64,000 nt of DNA from Scatophagus argus. Taxonomy: Eukaryota > Chordata > Actinopteri > Scatophagidae. Made by a program: the position numbers and the translations under genes. Location: assembly GCF_020382885.2 (NCBI RefSeq), contig NC_058501.1:15576501-15640500 (forward strand), written 5' to 3'. The notes below the pieces were generated by a model, which saw only the letters and a list, made by a program, of their open reading frames with translations, ran no database searches and was not told the DNA's origin. This document shows positions 44,953 through 58,716 of this stretch, in pieces; positions within the stretch are counted from its first letter, which is position 1; every line of letters begins with the position of its first letter.

Positions 44953-47550
44953 GAAGGGAGATCATTACCTCTTAAAAGGACGCCATCGTCAGCGACTCAG
45001 CTCAGTTCGGCCCTCGTTTAGCTCCAGACCCAGCGACACTCAGCTATTAACCACATGGTCATCATTTACATCCCATCAGCTACAACCCGAGAGGCTACAC
45101 CTGATACATGCAAACCAACAAGCATCAGCAACTGAACAAATCCAGTAAACGGAAGCATTTAAAACTACAGACACATGAACCAGAACTCGATTCCAGTTCG
45201 TCATAATCATGTATTAAGCAGAGTTCTGTCAAAAGGAAACAAGACATCGATTCACTTAAAGTCATGGATTGATGCAAACCTTCTTCTTACTGGCAGGGAC
45301 TTGAAGTGAAATGTGACTTGAACATGAGGAGGTTCAAAGTCCTACTGGACAGAAAACGCTGAAGTGAGCGAGGAAATATCAGTGGAATAACAAGGGAATG
45401 TCAAAGCTTTGTTAATGCTCGTAAAGGAGGACACACCTAACACATGATCAGCGATACTGTGGGTTGATCACAGGAAGACACTTAGCTTCTCAATTTATGG
45501 ATCAGAGCAGCTGGGTCTTCTTTCTGTTTTTGGCCAGTTGTTAGTGTGCAAGTGTGTTTGTGCATATTAACAACATGTGCAGATCCCCCCACCCCTCAGC
45601 TGAATTGTGTCACATACATAAATTATCATCTGTTTGTTGCTAAATTAGCATTTATAAAAGAAAACCCTTATCAGTGTAATGTGGCAGGTGAGAGAAGCTA
45701 TAGAGGAAGCAGACATTTCAGTGGGGGTATTCGACACGTTTTTCATCCAGAGATTTGGCTGCGCAGAGCACACAGCTGTGAGGATTTGACACATGAGCAG
45801 GAACACGTTAATCTGTAGACTAATGTTGCACTTTATCCAACAGTATTAACAACCTCCAAATGTGGGAAATGTAATCGAAGAAACAGGTAGTGGGCATAAT
45901 ACTGGAATTAGCCTGCACTTAGTTTACATTCATGTTTGACTGACTGACTACAGTATGATCATGTACTGCATTATCAAATGGTATGTGCAGTGTCCGGAGC
46001 CATGCTTTAAGTGTTTCTTTATTTATAGTATTATGCAAACACTCCATGCTAATGTTCTGAGGCCATTATAGAGCTGCAGAGATGTGGTGCGCTGATCAGA
46101 CAGATCAGAATTCCTGTATGTTTAGTGTGCATTACCCACATGAAACAGCAGGGGTCCTTCTCTTCCTGCGTGCACTCTTGTAGGCAGTGACTTACTTTGT
46201 TTCTGAGAACTCCCGGAGGATTTATAATAGGGCTGTAATTTACTTCGCTTGTGCACTCCACATTCAGGTTAAGTGGGAACAGGATTTCTTAGCGAAACGT
46301 GCAGCTTGCACTCGTCATCAACATATTAGATATGAAGATAAGTGCACATTCACTCCAGGCTTTGTAGCAACTGATCACTTAACTGCAGTGTGATGTAATA
46401 ATAAACAGTGTAATGTAATGTCCCTCTAAATGAGCCCAGTTAATGTTCTCATTCTTAGAATAATGTACTGATAAGAATTTAATAACATAATTATCTGATG
46501 ATACAATGGTGACTTCAGACTGTCAAATAAATAAAACATAAAGTGATTACATTTTATTACACATTAAACCTCCACACTCTTAATGCTGACATTAAATATT
46601 AATCATTATTATGACCTTATTCATCAAATCTAAATAGCATTACTGCATTATCAGCTCATTTAGAAAGACATTTTTCTTACATTCTTAGTTCTTAGTTCAT
46701 CTCAGAGATGTTACACGTTTATTTGCTACTGGCTTTTACAAGCCAGTTAGTGCTCGGTGATATGGTTGATCTTCATGATAGTAATAAGAATATTTTTTTT
46801 TTATTGCTGTCACATTTAAAATAATCCAACTAATGCTCAAAGCAAAGATAAGGTGATGCGATCCCATTATGATGCAATATGGTGAATGTCAGTAAATCAT
46901 AATGTTCTATTATCGCCCAGTCCAAACTCCTATTTAGAACCTAATGGAATTAACAACAGTATTTTTTGCTATCTGCAAGCAACTATGGAGTCAGCTTTAC
47001 ATCAGTGGCTCGTACTAAGTGCTTGTTATAATGATGGTGGTCTTTATGAAAGTCGTTTTGGCTGACGAATGTGCTTCAACAGACCTTGGTGGGCATGTAA
47101 AAGGTTTAATTGAATGTGTTGAGCTTTGAATTGGGAAATTGAATGTGCAAGGCCGAACGCATTTCCCAGGATTCTTGTCTTGTTTACTGGACCATGTCTG
47201 ACGTGTTCGATTGTCTGACATTGTCTGATCTGCCCACCTTCAAGTGGGTCCCCTTCCCCCCTCTTTCTCTCTCTCTCTCTTTCTCTGTCTCTCTCTTTCT
47301 GACTAAAGTTAAGTGTTACTAACATTATTTATTTCAGTAAGATACAACGTTAATTCACTGTTTCTGTTAAATTTTTCACCTGATGTGGTTTGGCTTTCAG
47401 AGAGCCACACGAAGAAGAGGATGAAGATTGAAAACCTGCAGATTCTTTCACATGTTGAAATGTAAAAATTAAAATTAAGACAAAGTGTTTGATTACGTCG
47501 CTTACTGTAATAAATTGTAACATATTCTTTTAAATAAACCGATTTATTGA
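44953..47550 (+). other. snx27 3' UTR and flank
   Basis: No coding region. AATAAA signals occur near 46400 and 47534 (TAAATAAACC), so the 3' UTR could be up to 2.6 kb. A (TC)n-rich tract lies at about 47263-47299. Confidence 0.45.
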
Positions 47551-48524
47551 TGCAAAGTTACCTTTCCATTTAGTATGTGTTTGTGTGTGTGTGACTGCCA
47601 AGGAAGTTACTCAAAAACCTCTCAGAGGGAGATTTATCCTAAAAAGATTATTTCACACCTGTTCTCCCACTCTCTCTTTGTGTACCCACATCAGTTTTCT
47701 TTTCTTCCTCTCTTCTGCAATGGCCTCCTCTCACCATCTCCAGCGTCTTTTAATGAGATCTGGGAGACAATTACCCAGCAGGCAGTGAAATAGCTGTTCC
47801 ATATCGACTTGCGTGGAGTGCCTTCCCTGCACCCAGTAATTAATAGGTATTGACTGTTGGTGGCGGGGTATATTCTCTTACTGGAACATCTGAATTTTGA
47901 AACGATGAGATCTCTCGACCAGAGATCTGTTTTGGGAGACTTTTTGCACGCAGCCAGTCTGGAGTGTTGGACGGTTTCATGTGAAAGGAGGGAAGAAGCC
48001 GATGTTTTGTTTAAAGGATCAAAGAATCATTAACCTAAAACAAAAGCAGATTTTGACGCTGAATTGTTCTTAAAATTGAGGTTTCAAAATGCAGCATTAG
48101 TGACCTGAAATATTAAAATAGGATTATTACAGTTGCTCAGTCTGTATCTATGAAAAGTATTTGTACATGCCATCCATGTACTGGCGGGTTTTCTTCAGGT
48201 TCTTCCTACTTTGCAAAGATATGCAAGTCAAGAGGTCTGTGATGGTAGAAAACCTGACATGCTGTCTGGGGTGTCATCTTCTCTTTTAAAGTGAGAGAAG
48301 CTGTCTGAATAGAAATAAGCCAGTAAACTAAGAAAATAAATGTGGTGAAAGCTTTCTTTCAGGTTTCAGTAGTTCACCAATATTTTCAGTCAATTAATAC
48401 TCTATATCGCAACACATTATATCAATTATCACTCCCCTCTTTTATATCTATGTCATATTTTCCCCACATGAGAAAACACAATAAAGAACTTAGTGTGTCA
48501 CACAAGCAGAAGTGTGAGTGAACA

Positions 48525-48557
<33 letters not shown>

Positions 48558-51222
48558 CCATAGGAGTATGGGTGGTTACTGCATTATAGGTCTGCAGCAG
48601 GATCTTCACTTTACTGCTTGATGTGTGAGTGGGTTTGTGGTTGCGCCACTTCACGTGTCTGTGGATGTGGGTGCAAATTTGAGCGACGACTGCAGCCACA
48701 CATTTGTGCATCCCACTCCCCTGCTCGCCCGCTGCATCATGCTTCTCTGTTTTGTATGTCTCGGTTTGCTTCTCCTTTGAACAAACGGCTCTGCGTGAGC
48801 TGTTGACACGGAGCAGGTGGATGACTGAGACACTGCAGGAGAGGAGTATCTTAGATTTATTACCTGGGCCGTATTGCATCTCTCAGCTGTGTTAGGCAGC
48901 AGCCCAGGCAGTCATGCAGTCAAGAGGAGCTCAGAAGACCACTGAAATGCACCACTAAAAGTGAACTGCCTTGCCTGCACATATTGTACTCACAGTGAAA
49001 AAGTTTAAAGCCAACTTAATAGCCCCAGGGCTGACTGTTTGAGCACAGCTGTGCCAAGACATCAATTAACCAAATTCAATCATCTCTGAAATGTTTGCAT
49101 TATTTCACAGTCAATCATTTTACATGGACATGTTTGCCAAAAACCTTCACGTAAATTTTAATAAAGACACCCTGTGCCAATTGAGAATATATGTTCAGTC
49201 ACCCCTAAACACTGGTCTAAGTACAGTTCAGCAGCAGCAGCAGCAGCATCGGAGAGGCGGAGGAGGAGGAGGAGGGAATCTCTACTCTCCTACCCACCTC
49301 CTCTCCCTCTCTCATTAATGAGCAATCAGTTAAAAACTTTTATTGGCTCCTATTTGCTTCCTCAGCACATTTTTCCCCTCCCTCCTCTGTTTCTCTCAAC
49401 CATGCAACCACCTTCTTTCTGTGCTCTTGTTCATTCTGCATCTTATCTGTCTCTGAGCCTCTGCATAGCCCTCCCTTCCATCTCCCTTTCTGTCTCTTTC
49501 TTCTTTTTGTCCTCTTTATTGCTCTGCTTCATTACCTCCATCTTCCCTTTCCTCTCTCTGTGGCTCTTGTTATTGCCCCCCAACCCCCCCACCCACAAAT
49601 CCTGCTGTCCTCTGTTTCTGCATCCTTTTTACAACTTCGATCGAAGGCAGGGGAGCCAGAGAATAGATCATTTGATGCATGTCTAGAGAGTACAAAAGAC
49701 GAGACAATTTATTTCACAATGTTTACAGCTGAGTCTGTCACAACTTACTGGCATTTCAGTGTCCAACAGTTGTGTGAAATGTATGGCATTATTCACATTC
49801 AAAGGCAGGGCTGTATAGATAATTCTCTATAGATCTTCTACATACACAAGAGTGTGAGTAGATGAGTGAATGCATGCTGTGATATGTGCGTATTTGTGAG
49901 ATGAAAAGCTGACAAGACCCCTGATTTCTCTCTTCCCTCTTTCACACTGCATTCTGAATCTTATCTTACATCTGCATGAAATGACAATAATGTTCCCGCA
50001 TCACAAGTGAAACCCATAGTTTTGAAATGTTTGTCAGCTGTGACTGTGAATGTACATCCCACATTCAGAAACAGAAGAAAAGAGCATGTCATCCAAACCT
50101 CTTAGACACACTTTAGTTTTATAGAAAGCGAATGACAAAAGCAGAAAAGAAGCTGCAGCATATTTTTCTCAGCATATTAGTACATTTTCTGCTTCACAGT
50201 AATCGCTGCAGTATATTATGAAGCTATTTGTGATTGATGAAGCTGCTGCAGACATCTCATTACATGGGTGACACCCAGGCTGTACCACTGTGATAAACAT
50301 TATACTTTTTTTTTTGTTTTCACTCCCAGGGACAGAGTACTCATGTGGAAAGATGCTGATCACTTTTTAAAAGTAAAAAGGTTGGGAAATTTGCAGTTTA
50401 ACTTGATTTGATCCTGCAGCAAAAGCCCACAGTGGTAAAAAAATGTGTGTACTCACAGTTGCAATAAAAGAGCATACAGAGACTTTTCCATACTGTCAGG
50501 AAGAGTTTCTACTGATAAACAGTTGAAGCCTATCAATAAACAGTAAGCACAATCAGTTTCAACTCCGAAAGTGTAAATTGTGAAATTAATTCTGCATGAG
50601 TGTAACTATTTTATAAGCAGCACGTCACCATCCAGATTCTATACTGAGTGTCTTCATGTTGCATCCTGAGACACAGTACAAATGCTTTAAGACAGATTTA
50701 ATAAAGTCATGCATTCCAGTTCCATTCACAAAACTAATAAAAAAAAAAACTTTCATTTCTTATATGATTGTATAAAAGAAAAAAGAAAATCATCAGTGGT
50801 TTTCTTGGTTATTTCACAAACCTTTGTCCATTTTATGTTCTGATGGAAATTTCAGTTGTCGGTCCATTTTCTTTTATAAAATTCACCAAAATGGTGGACA
50901 AGGCATGAGATGATTATTTTCCTTTGTTGGGGAACAATAATCCAATAGAAGCCACCACAAACAGAATGAACAGCAAATGTGAGCACGACCAGGCATATTC
51001 TATCATGAAAATCTCAAGTAAAGAGAAAGAAAATCGCACCCCAGTGTTGTCTGAATCACAGTGGACTCCACACGTGTCACAGTCTATTCCAGCTGACTGA
51101 AAAGGAAATATTTGCTGTTGGATGTCTGAGTGTCACGAACAGCAATTGTGCTTACCGCAAATCTGTATCTGTATTATCCCTCAGCATTTCTCAATCTGTC
51201 AGATCGCTCTGTTTCTGTTCTG
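47551..51222. other. Intergenic between snx27 and the nicotinic receptor gene
   Basis: No gene recognised. It holds a (GT)n(GA)n tract at 48521-48557, a (CAG)n run at 49229-49248 followed by (GGA)n at 49258-49276, and a long pyrimidine-rich stretch to about 49600. The right end (50700-51222) should include the 3' UTR of the receptor gene. Confidence 0.5.
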
Positions 51223-54200
51223 TCAGAGGAAGTCTTTTGACAGTGCTTCTCCAAAGTTGGGTGCAGCCATGAGAATAGCGATGGTACAGATGATGTTGAA
51301 AACACTGAATCCCACCAGGAACAGGCGGTCGATGACAGCTGCAGCAAACTGCCACTCTTCCGCCAAACTGAGCTGCCGATCCTGCTCCCTAACGCGTTCG
51401 ACTAGAAACTGCACCTCCACCAGAAGAGCCTGCAGCTGGCTGTCTACTGCCACAGACCGTATCACACCGCTGTGGGTATGTATAATGGCTGGTCTCCCAG
51501 CTCCAGCCACATTTTCAAGGCCGCACGGTCCAGAGGATGTGGTGGATGGTTCGGGGTCTGGGGACACTGAAGTGTCTTGTTGAAGGTTCCCAAACTTGGA
51601 AGATGGGAGGTGGTGACAGATGGGTGTATCTCCAGTTCCTCCTCTTCCTCCTGCTGCTGCTCCTCCCTCTCCTTCTCCACCACATAGTCCACTGTTAGCC
51701 CTCCCATAACTTGTAGTTCCACTCCTCTGAACTGGCTCCAGCTCTGCATTTGTCTGGATGGTTTGAAAGCCCATGTAAAGCAGGTGGCCATTGGGCTGTG
51801 GATGTGGACTGGGGCTGGGATCTCTGTGGCCAGGATTAGGGAGGATGACAGCCTGAGCGTTGGGCTGAAGCGAGAGTGGCTGTGACATAGGGTGGCTGAG
51901 CTGGGCCAGACTGGCCTGCAGGGAGTTGAGGCTCTGGGGGAGGATGGAGGGCACTGGTGTAGGGATGGTGGTGGTGGTAGGAGAAGAAAGGGTCTTGCTC
52001 TGAGAGTCTGTCTGGCTGTTGGAAAGAGTTGGCTCCACTCCCTCTCCTGGACGCTTCATCCGCAGGAACCAAGGAACCCACTGCAGCAGAACCAAGTGCA
52101 CCTGACACACACAAGGACACAGGATCTCTTCGTGGTCTTTACCGGCCATTAATGTACAGGCACATTTAATATTTTTATCATGTAATATTGCAGCTTTGGA
52201 GCTTGCTTTAACATTTGATTCCACTATTTTACAAAGCCTTTTCAGTCTTTATCAGTCTACGTTCAGTCGTTTTTATCAGCTTAGGAAGGTTGCAAAGATT
52301 TGACCTATACTCGGTTTGGAAGAAAATGAAAATGTTGTATTTATTTAACATCTTCAAGTTATTGAATTACTAATCACCTGCCCTCTTCAGACATCCCTAG
52401 ACAGGCTACAGAAGTCAGCCCCAAGGATTCAAATTATTCATTCTGGCTGTCATCTAGAACTGCTAAAATATTTCTACTGTTACAACAACTTAAAGCACTG
52501 CATGATCAGGTACCCAGCAATATCAAGTAAACTATTATGTTTCACAAACAAAAGATCCTCAGTCAGTGACAATCTTGGCAGTCTCAGAATCAAAAATATA
52601 CCTGCTAAGTTGTTTTAAGTCATTTCTCACATTTTCATCATATAGCTTACATTGACTTTAATTAATCTGGTTTATTTGATCCAGTCTTTTCTTACTGGAT
52701 ATAGAAAAATGTTCCATAAAGTTAATTATTAGATGAAAAAATTAGATGAAAATAACAAGACCTACACAAGAATGCTGTTTGTTGATTTCAGCTCAGCACT
52801 CAACACAGTCTCTACCATGAAACTGAATAATGAATCTTAGCACTTTGGGCATAAAAACCGCCAACTGTATATCCGACTTCCTCACAAGCAGAACCCAGAC
52901 TGTTAGGACTGGAAGTCACACTTCCTTCGCTCTAGTGCTCAATACTGGAGCCCCTCGGGGCTGGTAGCTCAGCCCCCTCTTATTCACATTGCACACCCAT
53001 GACGGAAGTCTGTGGATGACCCCAAATTCATCAGTCGGACTTCAAGCCATAATGAGAGTTCATATTGACAGAAAATCAATAATCTTGAACAAGACAATCT
53101 TGTTGCATGCAAAAAAAAAGCTACTGCTAAGCATCAACAACACCAAGGAGCTTTGATTTTAGAAAAAACAGTCAGAGACACGCACTCCTGCCTACATCAG
53201 AGGACCAGATGAACAGTTTTAGGTTCCTGGGAATCAACATCACAGAGCAGCTGTCATGGACATCACAGCCTTTTTCTCCAGGTTGTGTTGTAGAATGATA
53301 AATAAATTAAATATGTAATATCCAAAAATAGATGAAAGCCATTCTTCCTAAAGTGTAAGGTAAAAAAAAATATATATATATTATATTATATTGCAACAAC
53401 CCAGTACCAGTTTGGTTGTTATTCCCTGGGATGCACACACAAAAAACATGATTTAGGAAAATAAATAAAAATAGAAATCTCTTGTTTTCACAAATGAACT
53501 CACCCAGTGTGGCATTTGTCCATCCTTGGGGCTGTGGTGATGGAACTGAAGGACGATGACTGTGGCTACTACTGACATCCCAACAATCACCATGGTGCTG
53601 GCAAAGTACTGACCTGGGACAGACAGGGGAGGATCACATTTCACCCCTAAGGCTGTTTACAGTCTGTATGCTATGGACGTTGTGAGTTCCCTCACATAAA
53701 ACACCAAACCCCACTAACAGATACGCACATGTGCATAGACAGAGAGAAACTGACCTATCAGGGGAACAGAATCTGAAGTGGCAGGCATAATCTCTGCAAC
53801 CATCAGCATGAAGACAGTCAGAGAGAGCAGAACCGTGATGCCTGGAGGAAGAACACCAGGGAGTAGTGGGTTGCAAAGAAAAAAAGGAGGGAAGAAGAAA
53901 GTACATGATAACACACAGTGGAACAGTGTGCTTGGTATGTTGCACTTGACTTCTCGCCACAATCATCTGTCTCTCTGACACTCCTAGGAAAACTCATTTG
54001 ATTTTAGTCTTTTAGTTTCATCTCCCCTCCTGCTTCTTCTGTCCTTGTCTTGTCTCTTTTCCCTCCCTCTCAGCCCTCCTGACACCATTCAAAGCTCTGC
54101 ATAGCTGACTGAAAGTTTTCCAGTAATGTTGACAGAGAAAGAGAAACACTATAAGAGAGAAATAAGCTCTTGCCTTTACAAAGAAAGGGTAAACAATATG

Positions 54201-57200
54201 TAGGAGAAAAAAATGCATTTTATCACACAGCAGATGCACCTCCTGTTTTACATCCTCTCATATTCCACTATAGAACTTCACTGTGCTTTGACACACACAG
54301 CACTGCACTACACTTGCCCATATACAGTGTGCGCATATTCCGTAGTGAGTATTTAATACATTGCAGGCTACTTGTATGTGTGAATAATGTGTTTTTATTG
54401 TATATTTTGCCTTCAGTGTTTATTTCTATACCTATTCCTGTTCCTTTACTCTGTCCTGAGATGCTGCCACACTCAAATTTTGCCCTTTGGGGATCAATAA
54501 AGGATTATCTTTTTTTATATTCAACCCCGTTCTTTGAAATACCATCCTTCACCCCTTTCATTTTCTTATTATTCCTCACCCAGGCTGATCTTCTCCCCCG
54601 AGTTGGCAGGTAGTAGGAAGACCAGCAGAGTCATGGAGGAGAGGAGCACACAGGGGATGAGCAGGTTGAGGGCGTAAAACAAGGTCCTCCTTCGCAAAGT
54701 CACCACAAAGGTAACATCTGGATAGGGTTCTGCACAGCAGTCATAGAAAACTTCATGACGACCTCCAGGGACTTCTAAGGAAGAAGAAAGACACAGTCGC
54801 AGCAAAGACAACATTATAATACAGAAAACAAGTGAAGGATGAGAAGAAAAGAAAGAAAACAACAGGATGTCAGGAAATCAATATAACCGTGTGTATTTTG
54901 TTACAACCACTGAATATTTTTGATTGAGTGAGAGGAAAATGGGATGTATAGTGGAATGAGAGGCACATCAAGAAAAGTCTGACATGGGACCAGTGTCATA
55001 AAAAGATGTCACTGAACACAGCTGAAAGTGCAGTCAAAAATGGTGAATGCCTGTGTCCTAGAAACTAGGCTGTATATTACTGATGTACTGTACATACTGC
55101 AAGTGTATAATAAAATAAAAACATCAAAGCTGAAAGCATATTGTCACTGTATAACTACTTCTCCAAAATAAATACTAATTGCACATATATACATAAATCT
55201 AATTAGCTTTGGATCTTGACAGGTCAAGGACAGCACTGCACGGCAGTAATGTAAACACTGTTACTAAGCAACACTTTCTGTCATCATCTCACCATCTCAA
55301 CAAACCTTCTTACCCAGCAGGTCCCACTCTCCATTGGGCATGTATCCTGACACATCTGCCTCCTTCATCTGGAGGTCGAGCAGCCAGCCATCAAATGTCC
55401 AGGAGCCAAACTTCAGTTCACAGCGCTGGATGTCAAATGGGAACCATCGCACATCCACATTGCATGTGCTGATAAATATTCCTTGAAAAGGAAGGGAAAA
55501 AAATACAGCGGGAAAAATTATATTGAGTAAAATCATCTGAAATTGTAATGAAGGGGAAAAACTTGATTAAAAAATATTGTTTGGTGAAGCCATCTGAAAG
55601 TTAGTGAAGAAAAAAATGTTTTGATTGCAGTAATTCATTTGCTGCAGCAATAAAAACTCAATAACGGAAGACATAATTTGTTTTTGGGGAAAATATGCTG
55701 ATTAATAATTCAAACATACCTGGAGGCAGGTACTCACAGAAGCCGCTGGAGTTAACTAGTACATTGGTCTTAAAGGTGGCATCAAACTTATCATGAGCAC
55801 TGGAGGACAGCAACACACGATGAGATTGTTTAGAGCTCATCAGCAGCAGCAGGAGCAGCGTTGGGTGTGTGTACGCTACATGTTTGTGTGTCACATACCT
55901 GTTGTAAAGCAGTATGTCAGGTGTCCAGACCTGGTCAGGAGTGAAACGGAGGTTCTTAACTCCAGGATACTCTGACTGGTTCCACTGGAGGTAGTGGTCA
56001 TACCACTGCTGGGAGACACAAGAACAACACAAGGTTTACACACAAGCAAAAACATGAGGACACGGTCTGTGTGATTTTCCACACTGGAACACATCTGGTG
56101 CTCTTCTTGACCTTTCTTTCTTTTATTTGCTCCTAAGGCCAAATTTGAAATATACAAATAAGGCTGACTTGACTTGACTTGACTTGACAGAAACAAAACG
56201 CTTCTCATGATATCCTCATAGTATTGATAAGACCATGTTAAATGAAAGGAAGAAGGACTCTGCACTGAGGTACACATATCATTGCCCTGCTGATTTATAC
56301 ATTATCATGACACTGAAACTCAACCAGCAACAGGGATGCTACTGTGTACCTGACCCTGAAGGGGATGGGAGGTATACAAAAACATTTTCAATACACAGAT
56401 AATTATTACATTGTGAACGGTTGTTCACTCTACTCACCATCTGCAGCCAAGCATTCGTGGTAATGATCTGGTTCTTTTCATCCTTGCATAACACACAACA
56501 TATAATAGATAATAGAACAGAGTAGAACATAAATAGATTAATTTATTTAAAGGACATGTTTATGCTCAATCATGCCTGTCTTAAAACAATACTCAAACAC
56601 TCACATTCATCTTACTGGTCAATGTAATTGTGCCATACTCTTCGAGGCTTTAAAGTGTGTGTGTAGGTGTGCGTGCGCATTTAGAGTGTTTTCACTGTTA
56701 TATGGTTATCTACTTTCTTCTCACATGCAATTTAGCGTTGGCAGTAACATAACTTTAACATCCAATTCTATAAATCTTATTTGAATTGAACTGAGAGATC
56801 TCATCACTTTTGCCTAATAATTTTGTCTTTAGTTGCTCCAGTACAGTATTCTATTTATGTAATTCTATTCTTAGCTTTGGACTTCTTTTTACATTTTTTA
56901 CATTGTCTATGTATCTGTTTTCATTTCGGTCCTTGTGATGCTGCAAGAAGTAAATTTCCCTTGAGGTGGTCAAAAAAAGGCTCCTCTTACCCAAAGTAAT
57001 TCCAGTTTATTAATCAACAGCCCTCATTGGATGCAAAAATGCATTTCTATGTTCAGCTAAAGATAAAAATTAGTTCACAAAAGTCTGTAAAATCAAGCTG
57101 GTATCTATGGTGTCTAAAGTCTTTTTAGTGTGAAAATCACTGAAATGTTTGGACTATTTGACAAATTCTGACTTGTGAACTTTGTATCTGCTTCAGCTGT

Positions 57201-58716
57201 CATGAAAATTTACATTAGGAGAAGATCCTAACCTTTAATGTTCGGTTCTTGTTTGAATGTATTCTGTGGGTGTATAATCGTGTTTATGATGCATTTCTAC
57301 CATGCGTACCACATCCATGACCTGCATTAGAGTAAGGGAGAATTGAACAGTGAGAGCCTGGGAGTCGTTGGCCACCGGCCTCTCCATGGGGTTGTAGTCC
57401 CTCAGCAGCTCCCTGAGCAGGAACCGCTGGTGAGGACCCTGCACTGACACTGAATAAGCCAAGCGGAGATGGAGGGGACAGGAATCACAAAAGAGGAGCA
57501 AGAGGAAAAAAAAGTGACATTTACAAAGAGAAAGCTTTATCATGGAAGACAGGGAGAAAGTAGAGAAGAGATAGCACCAGCAGAAAGATTACAGTGATCA
57601 AAGGATAGTTTAGGAAAAAAGCAGTGTGGAAATTGTGAGCCAGGTGACTGAAAGAGAAGGAGAAAAAACAGAGGTTGGGTTTTCATGAGTGTAGAAAAAG
57701 GTCATTTTTTTAGATTGATATGGAGATCTACAGAGTGGGGGACACAGGACAAGAGAAGTATGAAAATGTGTCAGAGAAAGAAAGGAAAGGAGGCAAAAAG
57801 GGAAGAGAGGGGAGAGCAGACAGAAATAATCTGGCTCCACCTCATCAATTACACCACTGATTGATCACAGGCAGACAGTCAAAGCCTTTCCATGGTCGTA
57901 AAATTTGTCAGTTTCGCTCCACGCAGGAAATAGTGAGGCCATTAAATACTGAAACACTCCAGACAGACACACACAGCACTCATGACGATGAGAACGGGGA
58001 ACTGTCTCTCTCTGTGTGCCCTACAACTCCACCAAGGATTTCTATTCACTCTTGATTCATTCTCCACAAGGCAATCAGTTTGATGCGGCAGGAGCTTTTA
58101 CTAGTGGATGTAAGATGCACACTGAATAATTTAAAAAGTAATATACCCTTTAAATAACTGCCACATATACACCACAATATAGTAGGAGTTCTAAATGGAC
58201 AAAGATTAACGCACTTAGTATATGGTGTCAAATCTATATTCACTAACTACACCTTAATTAATATCAGCATGACTCCATAATAGTCCCTGGTGTCCATAAC
58301 ATCCAGTCATAGTAAATTAACAACTAGCAGCCTCGTAATTACCTTTCTCTATCTAGTAATTTTAACTATAACATAAATAAACTGCTTGCCAATAAGGCTA
58401 TAAAGCTCAGCTACTTTATGAAGTAAAGATGCTTACATTTCATACTGTTGCTTGCTTGTGATAAAAATAAATAATTTTTTTCTGTCTGGCTGCACACCAA
58501 CAATCTCGTTCTTTGAGCTGCTGTGTGCACAGTTGTTAGCAACCGAGTGCTCGGTGGCAAAGACATGCACAGCAGCACGGTACAGTATATGCAACATATG
58601 CAGAAAACACACACACACTTTTTCAGGCACAGTCTCACTCAAAGCACCGGTTAAAGTCACTCACCCCGGAGCAGAGTCGCAAGTATGAACAGCCGGAGAG
58701 CCACAGCCTGCCTCAT
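51223..58716 (-). CDS. Neuronal nicotinic acetylcholine receptor alpha subunit, alpha7 type
   Basis: Ligand-gated cation channel subunit of the Cys-loop family, probably forming homopentamers. Ten exons (minus): 58716-58665, 57449-57310, 56482-56438, 56008-55899, 55799-55720, 55481-55314, 54774-54580, 53841-53755, 53613-53504 and 52101-51223. The 10-exon pattern matches CHRNA7, including the 45-nt exon 3 ([15 protein letters not shown]). The product is 621 residues (human alpha7 502). It has a signal peptide (about 1-22), a Cys-loop C149...C163, the alpha-type vicinal cysteines C211-C212 in [12 protein letters not shown]1 at about 230-254, M2 ([19 protein letters not shown]) at 257-282, M3 at about 296-318 and M4 at about 585-607. 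The extra length is a Pro/Ser/Thr/Gly-rich M3-M4 loop. It is alpha7/8/11-like rather than beta2; possibly fish chrna11, which I cannot confirm. Confidence 0.9.
52380..53380 (+). mobile_element. Degraded Rex1-like LINE in receptor intron 9
   Basis: Plus-strand pieces read [49 protein letters not shown] and [14 protein letters not shown], which are successive blocks of the Rex1/CR1-type LINE reverse transcriptase. Several frame changes and stops make it inactive. It lies antisense to the nicotinic receptor gene, between exons 9 and 10. Confidence 0.75.
54290..54520 (+). mobile_element. LINE 3' tail fragment (receptor intron 7)
   Basis: 'ctgagatgctgccacactcaaattttgccctttggggatcaataaaggattatc' is the typical non-coding 3' end of fish LINEs. 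Only the tail is present. Confidence 0.5.
56120..56190 (+). mobile_element. LINE/SINE tail with (CTTGA)n
   Basis: 'ccaaatttgaaatatacaaataagg' followed by four to five CTTGA units resembles the 3' end of a LINE or LINE-tailed SINE. Small fragment in receptor intron 3. Confidence 0.4.
56830..56990 (+). mobile_element. Degraded LINE 3' tail (receptor intron 2)
   Basis: 'ccttgtgatgctgcaagaagtaaatttcccttgaggtgg' is a worn copy of the same kind of tail as 54290-54520. Confidence 0.4.

Noticed and set aside
49174-49686. Open frame of 170 codons downstream of snx27
   Set aside because: It is made of the CAG/GGA repeats and a pyrimidine-rich tract read as Ala, Arg, Leu, Pro and Ser runs; no domain, no splice context.
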